A stretch of DNA of 64,000 nt from [Borrelia] finlandensis (GCF_000181875.2 NZ_ABJZ02000002.1:115975-179974), one strand, 5' to 3'. Positions 34,570 to 43,897 are shown, counted from the stretch's first letter. Translations and numbers: made by a program. The notes: a model not told the origin generated them from the letters alone.

Positions 34570-35583
34570 TTAATCTGCATTGTTGTGATGTTCATGATTA
34601 TCTTCTTGATTATCGTTGCTAGAAATATTATCTTTTTCTGTTAATTTTTTTTCTAAGTCGAATACATCAAAAAAAGTCCATTTACTAGTCATGTAGTAAT
34701 ATTCATCTTTATCTTTTTTGATTAATATGTCTTTGTCATTTTCTTCGTTTTTATTAAAATAAACTTCAATATTATTGACACTTTTATTGCTCCATTTGAC
34801 TTCAATCTTGTATTGAAGATTATAATCATCTATTTTAGATTTATCAATTTCAAGTCCGTCAGCTTTAAATTCAGCAATAATATTTAAAGGCCTTTCTTTT
34901 GTCATTTTTTGCTTATTTAAAAAATAAAGGCCATCTTTAGTGATAATCTCATAGTTATTATTTATATTATTTTCATTTTCCTTGTTTAATTTTCTTATTA
35001 TTTTGAATGATAAATTTTCTAATTTTGTGTTTTTTTCTTGGAACAATGTAGTATCTGAAAATGTATTATAAGAATTTCCTTTGTATGATAAGAAAATGTT
35101 TTTTGTTAAGTAAACATTTTCGTCACTACCTTTAATGTATGCCAGTCTTGAATCGCCTTCTCCTGATTTTCCAACAAAAATTTCTGTTAGCAGCTTATTA
35201 TTATTGTCAAATAATTTAAAGCTTGGATTTTCTCTAATTCCCAGTTCCTTATGTTTTTTTTGATCTCTACTTACAAGTTTGTTTTTTTGAAGCTCGTCTA
35301 ATGCTTTGATTAGAGAGTTAACTTTTTTGTTATCAACAGGAATATTTTGTTTATTGTATGTTAGAATCCAATCTTTGCCAAGTTTTGTTAGCGTTCCTTC
35401 AAGCTCTGTTTCAATTTTAGAAATTAAATTAAAGTCAAAATCAAAAAATTTTTCTTCAAGAATCCTTGCCACTTTATTTTCATTTGAAAAAATTATTCCC
35501 AATAAGAATGTAGATGTTAACAGTACTATTATCAATATTTTTATTTTTTCTTTATTGATTGAGAATATTTTTGGTTTTGTCAT
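34570..35583 (-). CDS. DUF4340-family membrane-anchored protein of a Gld-type ABC system
   Basis: One N-terminal membrane helix (ILIIVLLTSTFLLGIIF, about residues 15-33) and a periplasmic beta-rich region built of repeated DUF4340 units (WILTYNKQNIPVDNKKVNSL..., then LGIRENPSFKLFDN...). The end is His-rich and acidic (QEDNHEHHNNAD). I start at ATG 35583, behind AAGGAG; the open frame extends 20 codons upstream into the neighbouring gene. Proteins of this family are often encoded after GldA/F/G-like ABC exporters, as here; their role is unknown. Confidence 0.78.
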   Translation of the reverse strand: MTKPKIFSINKEKIKILIIVLLTSTFLLGIIFSNENKVARILEEKFFDFDFNLISKIETELEGTLTKLGKDWILTYNKQNIPVDNKKVNSLIKALDELQKNKLVSRDQKKHKELGIRENPSFKLFDNNNKLLTEIFVGKSGEGDSRLAYIKGSDENVYLTKNIFLSYKGNSYNTFSDTTLFQEKNTKLENLSFKIIRKLNKENENNINNNYEIITKDGLYFLNKQKMTKERPLNIIAEFKADGLEIDKSKIDDYNLQYKIEVKWSNKSVNNIEVYFNKNEENDKDILIKKDKDEYYYMTSKWTFFDVFDLEKKLTEKDNISSNDNQEDNHEHHNNAD

Positions 35584-35602
35584 AAACACTCCTTTGTTCT
35601 TA

Positions 35603-37111
35603 TTAATTTGCTTTTCTTTTTCTAGTAAATCTAATAAGTCCAAATATTAATATTATTGTTGGAAGAATAATTAAGTTAACAATTATTAATGAAAACTTTG
35701 CGTTGACCATTTCGTTTGAAGAGCTTGCAAATTTTAATTTAGCTCGTACCTCTCTGGATTTAATATTAAAAAATTCTTCCTTTTGCATTAAATAATCCGA
35801 AATTCTTCCTGATAGTTCAAAGTTTGATGGAGAACCGTTGTACATATAATCACTAAATATCATGCTTGATCCTGTTAGGATTATTTTAGAATTTTTGGAA
35901 TATTGATCTTTATAGGGACTTTTAATTTTTCCTTCAATTGCATATCCTAGTATTTTAGTTTTATTCTCTTCAAATTTATTTGGAATTTCAAATGCATTCA
36001 AAGATATGTTTGAAAGGTTAGGTTCTTTAACTTGCCATGATTGTTTGGAGCTTGCAAATAGAGGTAAAAATTTTACTTCTGTTTCATCTTTTTTTATAAG
36101 TTCTAATGAGCTGCTCCAAGGAATTGTAGCGGTATAAAAATTTTTAAGTAATGGCATGTCTTTTTTTACAATATTGCTTTTATCTATTAAGATCCATGGA
36201 TAGTAAGTTTGGAAATTGCCACCCAAAAATATTGTGGGCGCTCTTTTGTCAAGAATAATGTTATCGTTGTATTTTATCCCATAACTTTCAAATAGATCAA
36301 ATAGGCTGGATTTAATGGGAGTTATGCCATATGGATTTTGAGGATTGTAGTCAATTGTGCTTGTTGCAACAAATATTTTTCCATCATTAACAATAAAATC
36401 GTCAATTTTTTTTGCAATTTCTTCGTCAATTTCTTTAGCGCCAATAATGAATAATCCATTTATATCTTTTCTAATGTCTTCTAATTTTTCAGTTTTTAAA
36501 TCTATTTCTTTTATTTCAATTCCAAATGCTTTTTTCATTATTTCGGAAAAGTTTTTATGTGCTTCTTTTAAAGTGTTGTCTCCAAAAGCAAGTCCTAAAA
36601 CTTTTTTTGTATTATTTATTAGTTTGTCAAGTCCATTTGCAAGGTCATATTCTAAATTACTGATTTCTGTTACAACCGGTATTACTTCTCTTTTCCCCTC
36701 GTAAATAATCTCAATTCCTGAGTATATTTTGAGTATTGAAAGCTGATTAATATCTCTTAAGTCGATTTGCTGAGAGGGAATACCAATGTGCTCTAATGGT
36801 GTTGAAATTTTATCAGCGTCAATTTCTTTATAAATTACCTTACCTTTTGAAGCATCAGAAAAACTTATTAAAAAATTTTTTATTTGGTTTGGAAAAGCAA
36901 AATAGTTTTCAAGGCTTCCTGAATTGTAATATGTTATATATATTGTTTCATTTGCGCTTGAGAACAAATTTTTTGTAACTTTAGATATTGTAAAAGCTTT
37001 GTGTTTTGTAAAGTCTATTTTAAAAATGAAAATAGATATATTACAAAAAATCAAAAAGATTATTGTAAGGTTCAAAGTTAGGTTTAAAACTTCATTTTCT
37101 TTATTTTTCAT
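35603..37111 (-). CDS. GldG-like auxiliary protein of an ABC transporter
   Basis: Two membrane helices, near the N-terminus (LTLNLTIIFLIFCNISIFIF, about 8-27) and C-terminus (LIIVNLIILPTIILIFGLI, about 475-495), hold a large extracytoplasmic domain. It resembles GldG/ABC_transp_aux (IFLGGNFQTYYPWI; LTGSSMIFSDYMYNG near the end). Length 502 is typical. It lies between the permease (4-bp gap) and the DUF4340 gene in one operon. Homologues function in gliding motility or surface-component export; Borrelia does not glide, so the cargo is unknown. Confidence 0.82.
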   Translation of the reverse strand: MKNKENEVLNLTLNLTIIFLIFCNISIFIFKIDFTKHKAFTISKVTKNLFSSANETIYITYYNSGSLENYFAFPNQIKNFLISFSDASKGKVIYKEIDADKISTPLEHIGIPSQQIDLRDINQLSILKIYSGIEIIYEGKREVIPVVTEISNLEYDLANGLDKLINNTKKVLGLAFGDNTLKEAHKNFSEIMKKAFGIEIKEIDLKTEKLEDIRKDINGLFIIGAKEIDEEIAKKIDDFIVNDGKIFVATSTIDYNPQNPYGITPIKSSLFDLFESYGIKYNDNIILDKRAPTIFLGGNFQTYYPWILIDKSNIVKKDMPLLKNFYTATIPWSSSLELIKKDETEVKFLPLFASSKQSWQVKEPNLSNISLNAFEIPNKFEENKTKILGYAIEGKIKSPYKDQYSKNSKIILTGSSMIFSDYMYNGSPSNFELSGRISDYLMQKEEFFNIKSREVRAKLKFASSSNEMVNAKFSLIIVNLIILPTIILIFGLIRFTRKRKAN

Positions 37112-37115
37112 AAAT

Positions 37116-37850
37116 TTATCTCCATTTTTTTAGTGTTATGCTGTGTGTGCTTAGTATTAGAAATGTGATTGTGAATGTAATAAAATAAATAAAGTCTGAT
37201 AGGTTTAATATGCCCATATTAAAATAGCTAAAGTGATTAGTTATTGAAACAAAATTAAGCATTTCTCCTATTATATTTTCTTTTCCAAAGATCATAACCA
37301 ATTTCCCAGAAAATAGTATTAATATCAATGTAAATACGGTAAGAATGTAAGAGACTATTTGGCTTTTTGTAATGGAGGATATAAATGTTCCCATGCTTAG
37401 CACAGAAAGAGAATAAAGAATTATCCCTAGATATTGAAGCAATATTATCCCAAGATCAAATTCGCCCATGAAAATTGTCATTATTGTAAGAGGTAGGGTA
37501 AGTGAGAATAGTATTAAGGTAAATATTTTAAGCGTAATAAATTTGCCTAAGACTATCTCTTGAGGGCTTAGCGGTAGAGCATAAAGAAGTTCAATGCTTC
37601 CTGTTTTGTGTTCTTCTGAGAATACTCCCATGCTAAGTGCTGGCAGTACCAACATTAAAATAATAGGCATTGAAGAGAAATAAGAGGTAAGAGATGCATT
37701 GTCTTTAATAAAAAATCCTGATAAAAAAATAAATGAAAAGTTTATGAATATTAAAAAAAATAGCATCACAACGTATGCAGTTGGAGTTCCAAATAATATT
37801 TTTAGTTCTTTTTTAGAAAGCGATAAAGATTGCTTTAAATCTATTTTCAT
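37116..37850 (-). CDS. GldF/ABC-2-type permease
   Basis: Integral membrane subunit with six helices. The conserved segment after helix 2 contains LPALSMGVFSEEHKTGSIELLYALPLSP, characteristic of ABC-2 permeases of the GldF/NosY group. Length 244 is typical. Its start overlaps the ATPase stop by 4 bp (37847-37850), indicating translational coupling. Confidence 0.87.
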   Translation of the reverse strand: MKIDLKQSLSLSKKELKILFGTPTAYVVMLFFLIFINFSFIFLSGFFIKDNASLTSYFSSMPIILMLVLPALSMGVFSEEHKTGSIELLYALPLSPQEIVLGKFITLKIFTLILFSLTLPLTIMTIFMGEFDLGIILLQYLGIILYSLSVLSMGTFISSITKSQIVSYILTVFTLILILFSGKLVMIFGKENIIGEMLNFVSITNHFSYFNMGILNLSDFIYFITFTITFLILSTHSITLKKWR

Positions 37851-38776
37851 TTTTCTCTCTCCTTGGTTAATTTGCTAAATATCTTTTCAAGGCTTTCATG
37901 TTTTGGAATCATTGCTTTTAAGATTATGTTATTTTTTACTATGTAGCTAAAGAGATCTTCTTCTGTTTTGCCTTGAGATAGTTTTAATGAAATATTTAAG
38001 TCTTTTTCGTGTTCTTCAAGCTTTATTAATGAAAAAATATCATTTTTGCTGTTGAAAATTTTTTTCTCATTTTCAGATTTTTTTAAAACTATTAATTCTA
38101 TTTCAATCTCTTTAAGTTTATTTTTAATAATATTTTCTTTTGTTTCATCAGCAACAATTACTCCGTTGTTGACAATAATTATTCTTTTACAAATAGATTC
38201 TACTTCGCTTAGTATGTGTGAAGAGAATAATATTGTGCTTTCTTTTGCAAGCTCTCTTAAAAATTCTTTAAATTCAATTATTTGATTTGGATCAAGACCA
38301 TTTGTTGGCTCATCAAGTATTACGAGCTTAGGATTGTTTATTAAAGCACCAGCTATTCCTACTCTTTGTCTAAATCCTTTTGAAAGTTGAGAAATCAGCT
38401 TATCTTCAACTTCTTTTAATTTAAATATGCTTATTACTCTATCAATTTCTTTTTTTAATTTTTTAACACCTTTTATTTCTGATATAAACTTTAAGTATTC
38501 TTTAACAGAAAGCTCTGGATAAAGAGCTAGTTTTTCAGGAACATATCCTATTTGCTGTAGTATTTCTTTCGAATGCTCTACAATGTCTTTTCCAAAAATT
38601 TTTACATTACCTTTGCTTGGATAATGAAATGATGTTAAGATTTTGATTAATGTGGACTTTCCGGCTCCGTTTGGGCCAAGTATACCAAGTACTTCACCTT
38701 CTTCAACCTTAAAGCTAACATTAAATAGTGCTGTAAATGGCCCATACATTTTAGTAACTTTTTCTACATTTATCAT
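37847..38776 (-). CDS. ABC-2-type transporter ATP-binding protein (GldA-like)
   Basis: Complete ATPase: Walker A GPNGAGKST (about residue 34), Q-loop IGYVPEKLALYPELSV (about 80), signature LSKGFRQRVGIAGAL (about 131), Walker B LVILDEPTNGLDP (about 152) and the switch His in LFSSHILSEVES. The last 90 residues form a regulatory tail common in ABC-2 ATPases. First gene of a four-gene operon (ATPase, permease, GldG-like, DUF4340) and 8 bp downstream of rnz. Confidence 0.92.
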   Translation of the reverse strand: MINVEKVTKMYGPFTALFNVSFKVEEGEVLGILGPNGAGKSTLIKILTSFHYPSKGNVKIFGKDIVEHSKEILQQIGYVPEKLALYPELSVKEYLKFISEIKGVKKLKKEIDRVISIFKLKEVEDKLISQLSKGFRQRVGIAGALINNPKLVILDEPTNGLDPNQIIEFKEFLRELAKESTILFSSHILSEVESICKRIIIVNNGVIVADETKENIIKNKLKEIEIELIVLKKSENEKKIFNSKNDIFSLIKLEEHEKDLNISLKLSQGKTEEDLFSYIVKNNIILKAMIPKHESLEKIFSKLTKEREK

Positions 38777-38784
38777 ATACCCTC

Positions 38785-39744
38785 CTATTTAATAATAAAG
38801 TTATTTTTGTTTGCTTCAAGCCTCATTCCATCTCTTGTTAAAAAAATTTCTCCGTCTGGATATTCCAATTTTGCCTCCTTTAGTAAGTTTTCAAGATCTT
38901 TTCTTAATGTATATCTTTCACTAAAATGGATAAGTCCCGTTTGTAAAACTTTTGCTTGCTTGACAATATTTGCAGCCTCGCCAGCTGTTAAGTGAAGTTT
39001 TTTATCGGCTTCTTTTTTTAGCTCATTTTTAAATGTGCTTTCAATTATTACAAGGTTAAAATTTTTGATTTGCTGTATAAGTTCTTTAAAATAACCAGTA
39101 TCTGTAATGTATGCAACTTTTAGTCCTTTTTTAGATTTTCCAAGTATTTCTGATGGCTTTATAATTTTCCCGTTTACCAATATTTCTTTTCCATCTTGTA
39201 GGGCTTTTCTAATAGGCCCTTTAGGAATATTTAGCTCTTCTGCTTTTTCTGTGTTGAATTTGCCGGGTTTATCTTTTTCTATAAATAAATATCCAACACA
39301 TTCTATTGAATGTTTTAGTTTGGTGTATTCAATTTTTTTTGTTTTATCTTCATATATTATTTTTTCGGTTTTATCTATGATTATTTCTTTATAAATTATT
39401 TCATAGTTTTTATATATTTTAAGCATATTTATATTAGCTTGTGTATAGGTTTTTATTCCAACAGGTCCAGCGATTATTAATGGCTCTTTTCTTGTTTCTC
39501 CACTTTGTGACATTAGCATTACTATTCCAAGTAGTCCTGTGATGTGGTCAGCATGTAAGTGTGTAATGCAAATCATTTTTATTTTTTGCCAGGATATTTT
39601 TTGTTTCCTTAAAGACATTTGGGTTCCTTCACCACAATCGAATAAAAAGTTATCTCCATTGTATTCGATTAGTACGGATGACAAATATCTATTGTGGAGT
39701 GGCCTTGTTCCTCCAGTTCCTATGATATTAATATTAAATCCCAA
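38785..39744 (-). CDS. rnz: Ribonuclease Z
   Basis: tRNA 3'-end processing endonuclease of the metallo-beta-lactamase fold. Zinc-binding [16 protein letters not shown] (HxHxDH, about residue 58) and LFDCGEGTQ (about 34) are present, with the later Asp of YITDTGYF (about 213) and the His of LIHFSERYT (about 275). Length 319 is typical. The window's three tRNAs lack an encoded CCA, consistent with a need for RNase Z. The start is TTG 39744 with CCAGGAG 8 nt upstream; an ATG nearer the ribosome-binding site is out of frame. Confidence 0.93.
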   Translation of the reverse strand: MGFNINIIGTGGTRPLHNRYLSSVLIEYNGDNFLFDCGEGTQMSLRKQKISWQKIKMICITHLHADHITGLLGIVMLMSQSGETRKEPLIIAGPVGIKTYTQANINMLKIYKNYEIIYKEIIIDKTEKIIYEDKTKKIEYTKLKHSIECVGYLFIEKDKPGKFNTEKAEELNIPKGPIRKALQDGKEILVNGKIIKPSEILGKSKKGLKVAYITDTGYFKELIQQIKNFNLVIIESTFKNELKKEADKKLHLTAGEAANIVKQAKVLQTGLIHFSERYTLRKDLENLLKEAKLEYPDGEIFLTRDGMRLEANKNNFIIK

Positions 39745-39935
39745 AGATCATTCTCCTGGTTTATTTTGAAAGTGTCAATTAATTTTATTTGCTTTGTTAA
39801 ATCTTGTTTCACTCTTAGTTTCTCTTTGGATAAGAATTATTTTAGCTTAACTTAAACATTATATTATTTTTTTATGAATTTAGAAATATTAATAGTAGTC
39901 GTTTGTCAGTATGTATGGATTTAAAAATTTTGATT

Positions 39936-41003
39936 TTAAGAATGATCCAAAATATTGTAATATTTTGCATATCTTTTAATATTGTAATGATTTGGAATTT
40001 TGTCAATTTTTTCAATATTATTAACTAATAAATTGGATAAGTATGGAGCCATAGATATGCCCCTTGTTCCAAAACCATTTAATATAAAGATATTTTTATG
40101 CTTAGGGTGTTCCCCCAAGAAAGGTTCTCTGTCAAGGGTTGAAGGCCTTATATGTGCTTTTTGAGCAATGACCTTACATTTTAGATTTGTTATTTTTTTA
40201 AATTTTTTCAATAGCTCTAATTTTGCCCATTCATTTGTAAGTGTATTCCAAGTGTTCCATTCGTAAGTGCCTCCAAGGTAAAATTTATTGCCTTTTAAGT
40301 GAATTAAAGATACGTGTCTATTGTAAATCTCTTTAAAATTTAATTTTTTGCATTCTAATATAATGATTTCGCCTTTTGCAGGCTCAAATGGGAGATAAGA
40401 AAAAAATCCTTTGAGTTTTTCTTTATACCCTTTTGCAAATATTAATTTTTCAAATTTCAAATCTTCTATTTTGAAAAAACTTTCTCCAAGTTTAATTTTA
40501 TTTTCGTTTATATTTTTGCTTATGTAAGAATTTTTTTCGATTAAGTATTTTTTAATATTTTTTATATATGTTTTTGTATTAACCCTAGCGCCTTTTATTA
40601 TCATTCCGCCGTTAGAGTCGTTTGAGAAATTGTAAGTTTTTCCATCTTGTATTTTTAAAATAAAGTTTGTTATGTTTTTATTATTTTCAAGTTTATCAAT
40701 CAGTTCATTTTTTTGATTTTCAGTAGTAAAGGGTCTAAAGATATTTTTTTCTATAAAAAAGTTGGATTTAATGGTTTTTTCAATTTCTTGATAGTAGTTT
40801 TTTGCAAATTCAAAAATATGTGGTTCTTTCCAGGCAATGTTCATTTTTCTACCCATAATAGGATTAATAAGCCCGCCCGCCACTATTGTTGCTTTTGTAT
40901 CTTCATCATCAAAAAGAATTACTTTTTTATTTCTTTTAAGCAGTTCGTAAGCAACGGTGCTTCCCGCTATTCCCCCTCCGATAACTGCAAATTCATGGTG
41001 CAT
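39936..41003 (-). CDS. FAD-dependent oxidoreductase, DAO superfamily
   Basis: The N-terminal FAD-binding fold is FAVIGGGIAGSTVAYELL (GxGxxG at about residue 8). The C-terminal signature RPSTLDREPFLGEHP...GFGTRGISMAPYLS (about 290-332) is that of D-amino acid oxidase-like enzymes, including the MnmC FAD domain. Length 355 suits a single-domain enzyme. It could be the oxidoreductase partner of the stand-alone MnmD methyltransferase at 22886, but a different substrate is equally possible. AAGGAG is 6 nt before ATG 41003. The 190-bp gap to rnz contains nothing I recognise. Confidence 0.8.
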   Translation of the reverse strand: MHHEFAVIGGGIAGSTVAYELLKRNKKVILFDDEDTKATIVAGGLINPIMGRKMNIAWKEPHIFEFAKNYYQEIEKTIKSNFFIEKNIFRPFTTENQKNELIDKLENNKNITNFILKIQDGKTYNFSNDSNGGMIIKGARVNTKTYIKNIKKYLIEKNSYISKNINENKIKLGESFFKIEDLKFEKLIFAKGYKEKLKGFFSYLPFEPAKGEIIILECKKLNFKEIYNRHVSLIHLKGNKFYLGGTYEWNTWNTLTNEWAKLELLKKFKKITNLKCKVIAQKAHIRPSTLDREPFLGEHPKHKNIFILNGFGTRGISMAPYLSNLLVNNIEKIDKIPNHYNIKRYAKYYNILDHS

Positions 41004-41204
41004 TATAAGCTCCTTTTTAAATTTTACTTAATTTGTAAAATTTAGAGTATTTTTTGACTTTGATGAAGCTTAATTAAAGATTTATTAGTCTTTTGCTTTT
41101 CAGAAATTAAGTGCAATTGTTTAATTTTTGTGCTTTTTTATCATTTAAAAACCTTTTATTTTCAATTATAATATATCATTATGTTTTTGTATAAGGGATG
41201 TTTT

Positions 41205-41801
41205 ATGACCGGGAAAGAAGATAATGATGCTTGTGTTTTGCATGATAAATCATTGAAGTTAGTTTTAAAGAGCAGATCAATAGTTATTGCTGGTGAGATT
41301 ACTAAGGATGTTTCCAGGCTTTTTCAGGAAAAAATATTATTGCTAGAGACTCTAGATTTTAAAAAGCCTATATTTGTGTATATTGATTCAGAAGGAGGCG
41401 ACATTGATGCTGGATTTGCTATTTTTAATATGATTCGTTTTGTTAAGCCTAAAGTTTTTACAGTTGGAGTAGGGCTTGTTGCTAGCGCTGCTGCTTTAAT
41501 TTTTTTGGCTGCAAAATTAGAAAATAGATTTTCACTGCCCTTTGCCAGGTATTTATTGCACCAGCCCTTGAGTGGATTTAAGGGAGTTGCTACAGATATT
41601 GAGATTTACACTAATGAGTTAAATAAAGTTAAAAAAGAGCTTAATAATATTATTTCAAAAGAAACGGGTCAAAAAATTTCTAAAATAGAAAAGGATACTG
41701 ATAGAGATTTTTGGTTGGATAGCAGCGCTGCAAAAAAGTATGGGCTTGTATTTGAAGTTGTTGAGACAAAGTATCAACTTGAAGAGTTTATTTCCGCTTA
41801 G
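41205..41801 (+). CDS. clpP2: ClpP-like serine protease paralogue
   Basis: Catalytic Ser lies in VGLVASAAALIF (about residue 91), His in RYLLHQPLSG (about 116) and Asp in FWLDSSAAKKYGL (about 167), in the order S-H-D of ClpP. The surrounding residues differ from canonical ClpP (GxxASMG), so it is a divergent paralogue, possibly forming mixed or separate rings. I start at ATG 41205 (198 residues), served by AAGGGATG; the frame also opens at ATG 41181. Its last 60 bp overlap the next gene. Confidence 0.88.
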   Translation: MTGKEDNDACVLHDKSLKLVLKSRSIVIAGEITKDVSRLFQEKILLLETLDFKKPIFVYIDSEGGDIDAGFAIFNMIRFVKPKVFTVGVGLVASAAALIFLAAKLENRFSLPFARYLLHQPLSGFKGVATDIEIYTNELNKVKKELNNIISKETGQKISKIEKDTDRDFWLDSSAAKKYGLVFEVVETKYQLEEFISA

Positions 41802-42507
41802 TGTTTTATTTTTTTCCTGTAGTGTTGTAGATACAGATTTTAGTGTTTTGGAGCTTAAGGTTGCAAATTTTAATTTAAATGATGACTCTTCTCAAGGGTT
41901 ACTTGATTCTGCTTATAATATTCTAAATCAAAGTTTTGATTTAATAATTATTAAGAATCTTGAGAATAAAAATGTTCTTGATTTAATTAATAATAGAGTT
42001 TTATTTAGAGCTTTTAAGAATGCTTATTTTATTGATCAAGGTAGGGGTCTTTCTGTTAGCATTCTTTCTAAGCGCAAAATAAATATTAAAGTTTTAAGTT
42101 TAATGCAAGATTCTTGCGATTTAAAATTAGGATTGCTTGTGGATTTTAAATTTGAGAATAATCACTATGGTATTGTTATTTATAATTTAAGCAAGGATTT
42201 TATTAAAAGTATTGCCAATTTGCAAATTAGTGAACAAATTTTATATTTAAAAGCCCAAATGGATAAATTGATGTTTATTTTAGATGAATCTGAATTTGTT
42301 ATTTTTGATTTATTAATTAAAAATGGATTTTTTAGCTTAATAAATGATTCAAACGACATTTCAATGTTAGCAAATAAAATTGATTTTAGAGTTTTTTCTA
42401 ATTTTTTTGCTAGGGTTTCTTTATATTCATTTATGTTTGTAATTGCAGATTATTTGCATAGCAATTATGTTGTTGAAAATTTTCCTCAAAAAATAGTTAT
42501 CAATTGA
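41779..42507 (+). CDS. Candidate lipoprotein with endonuclease/exonuclease/phosphatase-like pattern
   Basis: From TTG 41779 the protein begins MKSLFPLSVLFFSC, an N-terminal basic residue, hydrophobic stretch and lipobox-like FFSC at residue 14, which suggests a lipoprotein. ATG 41740 is an alternative but gives an atypical N-terminus. Both overlap clpP2 and neither has a clear Shine-Dalgarno. The mature part starts LELKVANFNLN and has VSILSKRKI near residue 105, reminiscent of the EEP phosphatase fold, but the catalytic Asp/His residues are not evident. Length about 242. tRNA-Leu follows after 67 bp. Confidence 0.6.
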   Translation: MKSLFPLSVLFFSCSVVDTDFSVLELKVANFNLNDDSSQGLLDSAYNILNQSFDLIIIKNLENKNVLDLINNRVLFRAFKNAYFIDQGRGLSVSILSKRKINIKVLSLMQDSCDLKLGLLVDFKFENNHYGIVIYNLSKDFIKSIANLQISEQILYLKAQMDKLMFILDESEFVIFDLLIKNGFFSLINDSNDISMLANKIDFRVFSNFFARVSLYSFMFVIADYLHSNYVVENFPQKIVIN

Positions 42508-42534
42508 GTTTTTATATTTATTTTCTTGTTTAAC

Positions 42535-42564
42535 TTGACATTGCAATATATTATTATTTATTAT
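42535..42564 (+). promoter_or_regulatory. Promoter of tRNA-Leu
   Basis: Consensus TTGACA at 42535-42540, an 18-bp AT-rich spacer and TATTAT at 42559-42564. This places transcription start a few bases before the tRNA at 42575. Confidence 0.8.
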
Positions 42565-42574
42565 ATTATTCTAT

Positions 42575-42658
42575 GCCGAAGTGGTGGAATTGGTAGACAC
42601 ACAGGACTTAAAATCCTGAGGAGGAAGCTCCGTACCGGTTCAAGTCCGGTCTTCGGTA
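42575..42658 (+). tRNA. tRNA-Leu (UAA)
   Basis: 84-nt class II tRNA with a long variable arm (GAGGAGGAAGCTCC). Anticodon stem CAGGA/TCCTG holds loop CTTAAAA with anticodon TAA. The T arm contains GGTTCAAGTCC, and acceptor GCCGAAG pairs with CTTCGGT through a G1-U72 wobble, as in E. coli tRNA-Leu(UAA). CCA is not encoded. Confidence 0.96.
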
Positions 42659-42670
42659 TTTTTAAATTTT

Positions 42671-43528
42671 TTATTTATGTTTCTCAGCCAATTTTTTGTT
42701 TATAAAGATTCCCAGTATGAATGATGTTCCCAGAGATGTAAAAGATGTAAAGCCGATTTTAAAGTTCAATTTTAATACAATTAATATCATTTGTAGAATT
42801 GATCCAAAAATTAAGCCTTTTGATAAATAAATAAAATTATTTAAGTGCTTATCTATTATTTTCTTTATTATTAATATTGATGTAATTATTCCCATTGTTG
42901 CAGCTGCTGCAAATATTGTAATAAGAATAATGTTAAATTCAGACACAATAAGTATTATTTCTTTATAAAAGCCAAGTAGCAAAAGCATTGCAGATCCTGA
43001 GATTCCCGGTAAGATCATTGATGCTCCGCTTATTGTTCCAGAGGATATCAATAATAAGTAATATTTTATTGAGTTTTTGTCTTTAGGTATTGTACTTTGC
43101 AATTGTATATTAGATTCTTTGAGTATTAATAAGAGCACGATAATGCTCATGCCAATAAAAAACAATAAATTATTTAATATTTTTGTATTACTATTTATTT
43201 CTTTTATAGATATTTCTGTTTTTAGTGTTAGTATATTTCCAAATGCTAATCCTATGAAAAATACTATTAGCAGTGCTTCTATTATTCCATTGTCAAAAGC
43301 ATAAGTTTTAAATATTTTTGCAGTTAATAATATTGAGGTTAACATTCCTGTTGTCAAAATAGTTAAAAACATTAAATTTTTTTTAATTTCTGTGAGCTTT
43401 AAGATTTCTGAGATGGAGTTTATTATTTTGTAATAAATTTTTAATATTAAAGCCAGTGTTCCCCCAGAAACCCCTGGGATTATGTTTGCAATTCCAAGTA
43501 AAATTCCCTTGATATAAATATTAAGCAT
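42671..43528 (-). CDS. DUF368 (PopT-type) polyprenyl-phosphate transporter
   Basis: Polytopic membrane protein of 285 residues. Two inverted signature segments of the family are visible: ANIIPGVSGGTLALIL (residues 14-29) and GASMILPGISGSAMLLLLGFY (about 165-185). Recent genetics identified DUF368 members (PopT) and DedA members as undecaprenyl-phosphate recycling transporters, so it probably returns the lipid carrier used by MurG (also in this window) to the cytoplasmic face. The assignment rests on family membership. ATG 43528 follows a 39-bp gap from the MazG-like gene on the same strand. Confidence 0.78.
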   Translation of the reverse strand: MLNIYIKGILLGIANIIPGVSGGTLALILKIYYKIINSISEILKLTEIKKNLMFLTILTTGMLTSILLTAKIFKTYAFDNGIIEALLIVFFIGLAFGNILTLKTEISIKEINSNTKILNNLLFFIGMSIIVLLLILKESNIQLQSTIPKDKNSIKYYLLLISSGTISGASMILPGISGSAMLLLLGFYKEIILIVSEFNIILITIFAAAATMGIITSILIIKKIIDKHLNNFIYLSKGLIFGSILQMILIVLKLNFKIGFTSFTSLGTSFILGIFINKKLAEKHK

Positions 43529-43567
43529 TTTTATTTTTAAGCTTTGAGTATTTTTAATTTAAATGCC

Positions 43568-43897
43568 TTATCTGTCATCGCCTTCGCCATTTATTGTTCC
43601 ATTTTCATGTCGTTTTTGTATTTTTTTTAGGTTTGTAAGGGCAACATCTTCAAGCGTAATGCCTAAATTATTACTTAAACTTGACAAGTACCATAATACG
43701 TCCCCAAGCTCTTTTTTAATTGATATTAAATACTCATCATCAATAATGTAATTTTTATCTCTTCCCAATTTTTTTATTTTTTCAACAACTTCTCCAGTTT
43801 CACCAGCAAGGCCAAGTGTTGTTAAAATTAATTCTTCTTTTTTACTTTTGTATTTAGCAGTTTTTTTTGCTTTTTCTTGGTATTCGTTTAGTTCCAT
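43568..43897 (-). CDS. MazG-type nucleotide pyrophosphohydrolase
   Basis: Small all-helical NTP pyrophosphohydrolase. The metal-binding E-x2-E-x(12-28)-E-x2-D pattern is present: GLAGETGEVVEKIKK and, about 29 residues on, KKELGDVLWYLSSL. From ATG 43897 the protein begins MELNEYQEKA and is 109 residues. The frame is open to a TTG at 43942 (15 residues more), but neither start has a strong Shine-Dalgarno. Likely house-cleaning of aberrant nucleotides. Next on the strand is the DUF368 gene. Confidence 0.8.
   Translation of the reverse strand: MELNEYQEKAKKTAKYKSKKEELILTTLGLAGETGEVVEKIKKLGRDKNYIIDDEYLISIKKELGDVLWYLSSLSNNLGITLEDVALTNLKKIQKRHENGTINGEGDDR

Noticed and set aside
36357..36704. 115-codon plus-strand ORF
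   Set aside because: Antisense to the GldG-like gene; composition matches complementary-frame translation.
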